Shown here: piece after piece, positions 6,169 to 7,227 of the stretch
How the letters are laid out: each line of letters begins with the position of its first letter
Position numbering within the stretch: position 1 is the stretch's first letter
Assembly (NCBI GenBank): GCA_020216625.1
Contig: JAIUYB010000102.1
Location: 1 to 7,227, forward strand
Direction: 5' to 3'
From: Desulfarculus sp.
Lineage (GTDB): Bacteria > Desulfobacterota > Desulfarculia > Desulfarculales > Desulfarculaceae
DNA: 7,227 nucleotides
Translations under genes and position numbers: made by a program
The notes under the pieces: generated by a model
Seen by the model: only the letters and a program-made list of their open reading frames with translations
Told to the model about the DNA's origin: nothing
The model's database searches: none

Positions 6169-6991
6169 ACTTCAGGTCCACGATGGTGCGCTCGGTGCGA
6201 CGGAAGGTGGCCAGGCCCACCAGGAGCAGCGCCAGAACCAGCCCCGCGCTCAGGGCCAGGGTCCAATCCGGGGGCTGGCCCTTGCCGAACAGCGACCAGC
6301 GGAAGCCCTCCACCACCCAGGCCATGGGGTTGAGCATGTACAGATCGCGCCAGCGCTCGGGGATCATGCTGGCCGAATAGACCACCGGAGTCAGGTACAT
6401 CCCCACCTGCAGGGCGTGCTCCACGCCAAAGCTGACATCGCGGAACTTGACCGAGAGGGTGGCCAAACACAGGCCCAGGGCCAGGGACGCGGCCACCGCC
6501 AGGGCCACGAACAGGGGCAGGGCCAGGACCTGAAGCGGCGGAACCACGCCGTAAAAGACCATCATCCCGATCAACACCAAAAACGACATGCAAAAATCCA
6601 CCAGGCCCGAGGCCGCCGCCGAGATGGGCACCGTCAGGCGAGGGAAATAAACCTTGGAGATGACGCTCATGTTGGTGACCAGGCTGCCGGCGGACTTGCT
6701 GGCCGCCACCACGAAGAGCTGCCAAGGCAACAACGCCGCGATGCTGAACAGAGGATAGGGCAGCCCGTCGGAGGGAATCTTGGCCAGGTTGCCGAAGATC
6801 ATGGTGAAGACCACCATCGTCACCAAGGGCTTGAGCACGATCCACAACGGGCCCAGGGCCATCTGGCGATAGCGGCCCTTGACCTCGCGCCAGACCAGGA
6901 AATAGAGCAGTTCGCGGAATTCCCAGACCTCGTCCAGGTCCAGGGAGCCCCAGCCGCGCCGGGGCTTTATTTCCACCAAGTTGCTTGACAT
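6167..6991 (-). CDS. wzm: Polysaccharide ABC transporter permease (Wzm, ABC-2 type)
   Basis: Inner-membrane permease that pairs with Wzt to export a lipid-linked glycan. From the ATG at 6991 it has 274 residues. Seen: a cytosolic N-terminal part with the amphipathic block FRELLYFLVWREVKGRYRQ at 25-43, then about six hydrophobic segments near 47-69, 80-99, 124-148, 156-179, 195-210 and 244-263. YLTPVVY (199-205) and LNPMAWVVEGFR (220-231) are typical of the family. An in-frame ATG at 7024 would add 11 residues; I prefer 6991 because GGA lies 6 bases upstream and because the 7024 ATG and its GGAG are buried in a strong hairpin. First gene after the likely promoter, followed by a 127-base gap to pseB. 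Confidence 0.93.
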   Translation of the reverse strand: MSSNLVEIKPRRGWGSLDLDEVWEFRELLYFLVWREVKGRYRQMALGPLWIVLKPLVTMVVFTMIFGNLAKIPSDGLPYPLFSIAALLPWQLFVVAASKSAGSLVTNMSVISKVYFPRLTVPISAAASGLVDFCMSFLVLIGMMVFYGVVPPLQVLALPLFVALAVAASLALGLCLATLSVKFRDVSFGVEHALQVGMYLTPVVYSASMIPERWRDLYMLNPMAWVVEGFRWSLFGKGQPPDWTLALSAGLVLALLLVGLATFRRTERTIVDLK

Positions 6992-7020
6992 GCGTCGTCC
7001 ACGCTGGGATTGATATCGCC

Positions 7021-7058
7021 CCATCCATCTCCGGCGGCGCCCGCCAGACGATGGACGG
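7021..7058 (-). promoter_or_regulatory. Strong hairpin in the wzm leader
   Basis: On the minus strand the 9-base arm CCGTCCATC pairs with GATGGATGG (one G-T pair), and after one bulged G the inner arm TCTGGCGG pairs with CCGCCGGA around a GCG loop: 17 pairs in all. It swallows a GGAG site and the ATGs at 7028 and 7024. No T run follows, so it is not an intrinsic terminator. The downstream ATG at 6991 lies outside it. It may protect the 5' end of the mRNA or regulate translation of wzm. Confidence 0.55.
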
Positions 7059-7121
7059 CATCAGATAAACCGAGGCAAATTAAGTGGTTGATTATCGCGC
7101 ACCCCGGTGTTTGGCAAGGTG

Positions 7122-7151
7122 ATTATAACCCATGCCGCCCCTGGACGCCAA
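7122..7151 (-). promoter_or_regulatory. Sigma70-like promoter of the wzm operon
   Basis: On the minus strand, a -35 TTGGCG (7146-7151; four of six consensus bases) and a perfect -10 TATAAT (7122-7127) are 18 bases apart. Transcription would start near 7115, giving a leader of about 125 bases to the ATG at 6991. A second weaker pair, TTGCCA (7112-7117) and GATAAT (7091-7096), has a short 15-base spacer. The AT-rich patches here stand out in GC-rich sequence. I saw no ops/JUMPstart element in the leader. Confidence 0.65.
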
Positions 7152-7227
7152 TCGCGCGCTGGGCCGCTTCAGAACCGCGCCGGAGTGCGGGGCTGGCCGC
7201 CGGCGGCGGCGGATTCACGCGCGGCCT

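Noticed and set aside
6048..7061. 337-codon open frame on the minus strand
   Set aside because: Overlaps wzm in another frame; Gly/Pro/Arg-rich and without the hydrophobic segments that make the wzm frame convincing.
7196..7207. Perfect 12-base palindrome GCCGCCGGCGGC
   Set aside because: Simple GC repeat in GC-rich sequence, with no T run or second arm to support a terminator or operator.
7169..7225. Possible tail of an upstream minus-strand gene ending in TGA at 7171-7169
   Set aside because: Only 18 codons, mostly Ala/Gly/Pro/Arg, no recognisable motif; cannot be told from chance.
7132..7227. Possible divergent gene start on the plus strand (ATG at 7132, open to the edge)
   Set aside because: Only 32 codons visible, arginine-rich, no good ribosome site, and it overlaps the promoter of the wzm operon.

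Overview
The window is a tightly packed, GC-rich stretch in which every well-supported gene lies on the minus strand, so it reads from right to left. It is part of a surface-polysaccharide locus for a nonulosonic acid (a sialic-acid-like nine-carbon sugar). The dedicated ABC exporter (Wzm/Wzt type with a carbohydrate-binding tail on the ATPase) implies a Gram-negative bacterium. High GC and gene content would fit a delta-proteobacterial (Desulfobacterota-like) host, but that lineage is a guess; nothing here fixes the taxon.

Layout in transcription order. At 7227-6992 is a leader region with a good sigma70-like promoter (TTGGCG-18-TATAAT) and a strong hairpin that buries an upstream ATG. Then come wzm (ABC permease, 6991-6167), a 127-base gap with a hairpin and a possible 29-codon ORF ending 4 bases before the next start, pseB (UDP-GlcNAc 4,6-dehydratase, inverting type), wzt (ABC ATPase), a neuA/legF/ptmB-like CMP-sugar synthetase, a PtmA-like short-chain dehydrogenase, and a neuB/legI-type synthase. 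The genes from pseB to neuB are separated by 10-12 bases or overlap, and most Shine-Dalgarno sites sit on or beside the preceding stop codon, so they look like one translationally coupled unit. A 253-base gap with a locally AT-richer stretch and a possible 36-codon ORF follows. The last gene, legB (NAD-dependent 4,6-dehydratase of the legionaminic-acid pathway), is cut by the left window edge just before its expected end.

How the genes fit together: LegB makes the 4-keto-6-deoxy sugar nucleotide, missing enzymes (aminotransferase LegC, acetyltransferase LegH, hydrolysing epimerase LegG) would complete the 2,4-diamino hexose, NeuB/LegI condenses it with phosphoenolpyruvate, and NeuA/LegF activates the product with CTP. 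Wzm/Wzt would export the finished glycan across the inner membrane. The odd member is PseB, normally the first enzyme of the pseudaminic-acid pathway, inserted between the two halves of the exporter. No glycosyltransferase, polymerase, mobile element, RNA gene or CRISPR array is visible.
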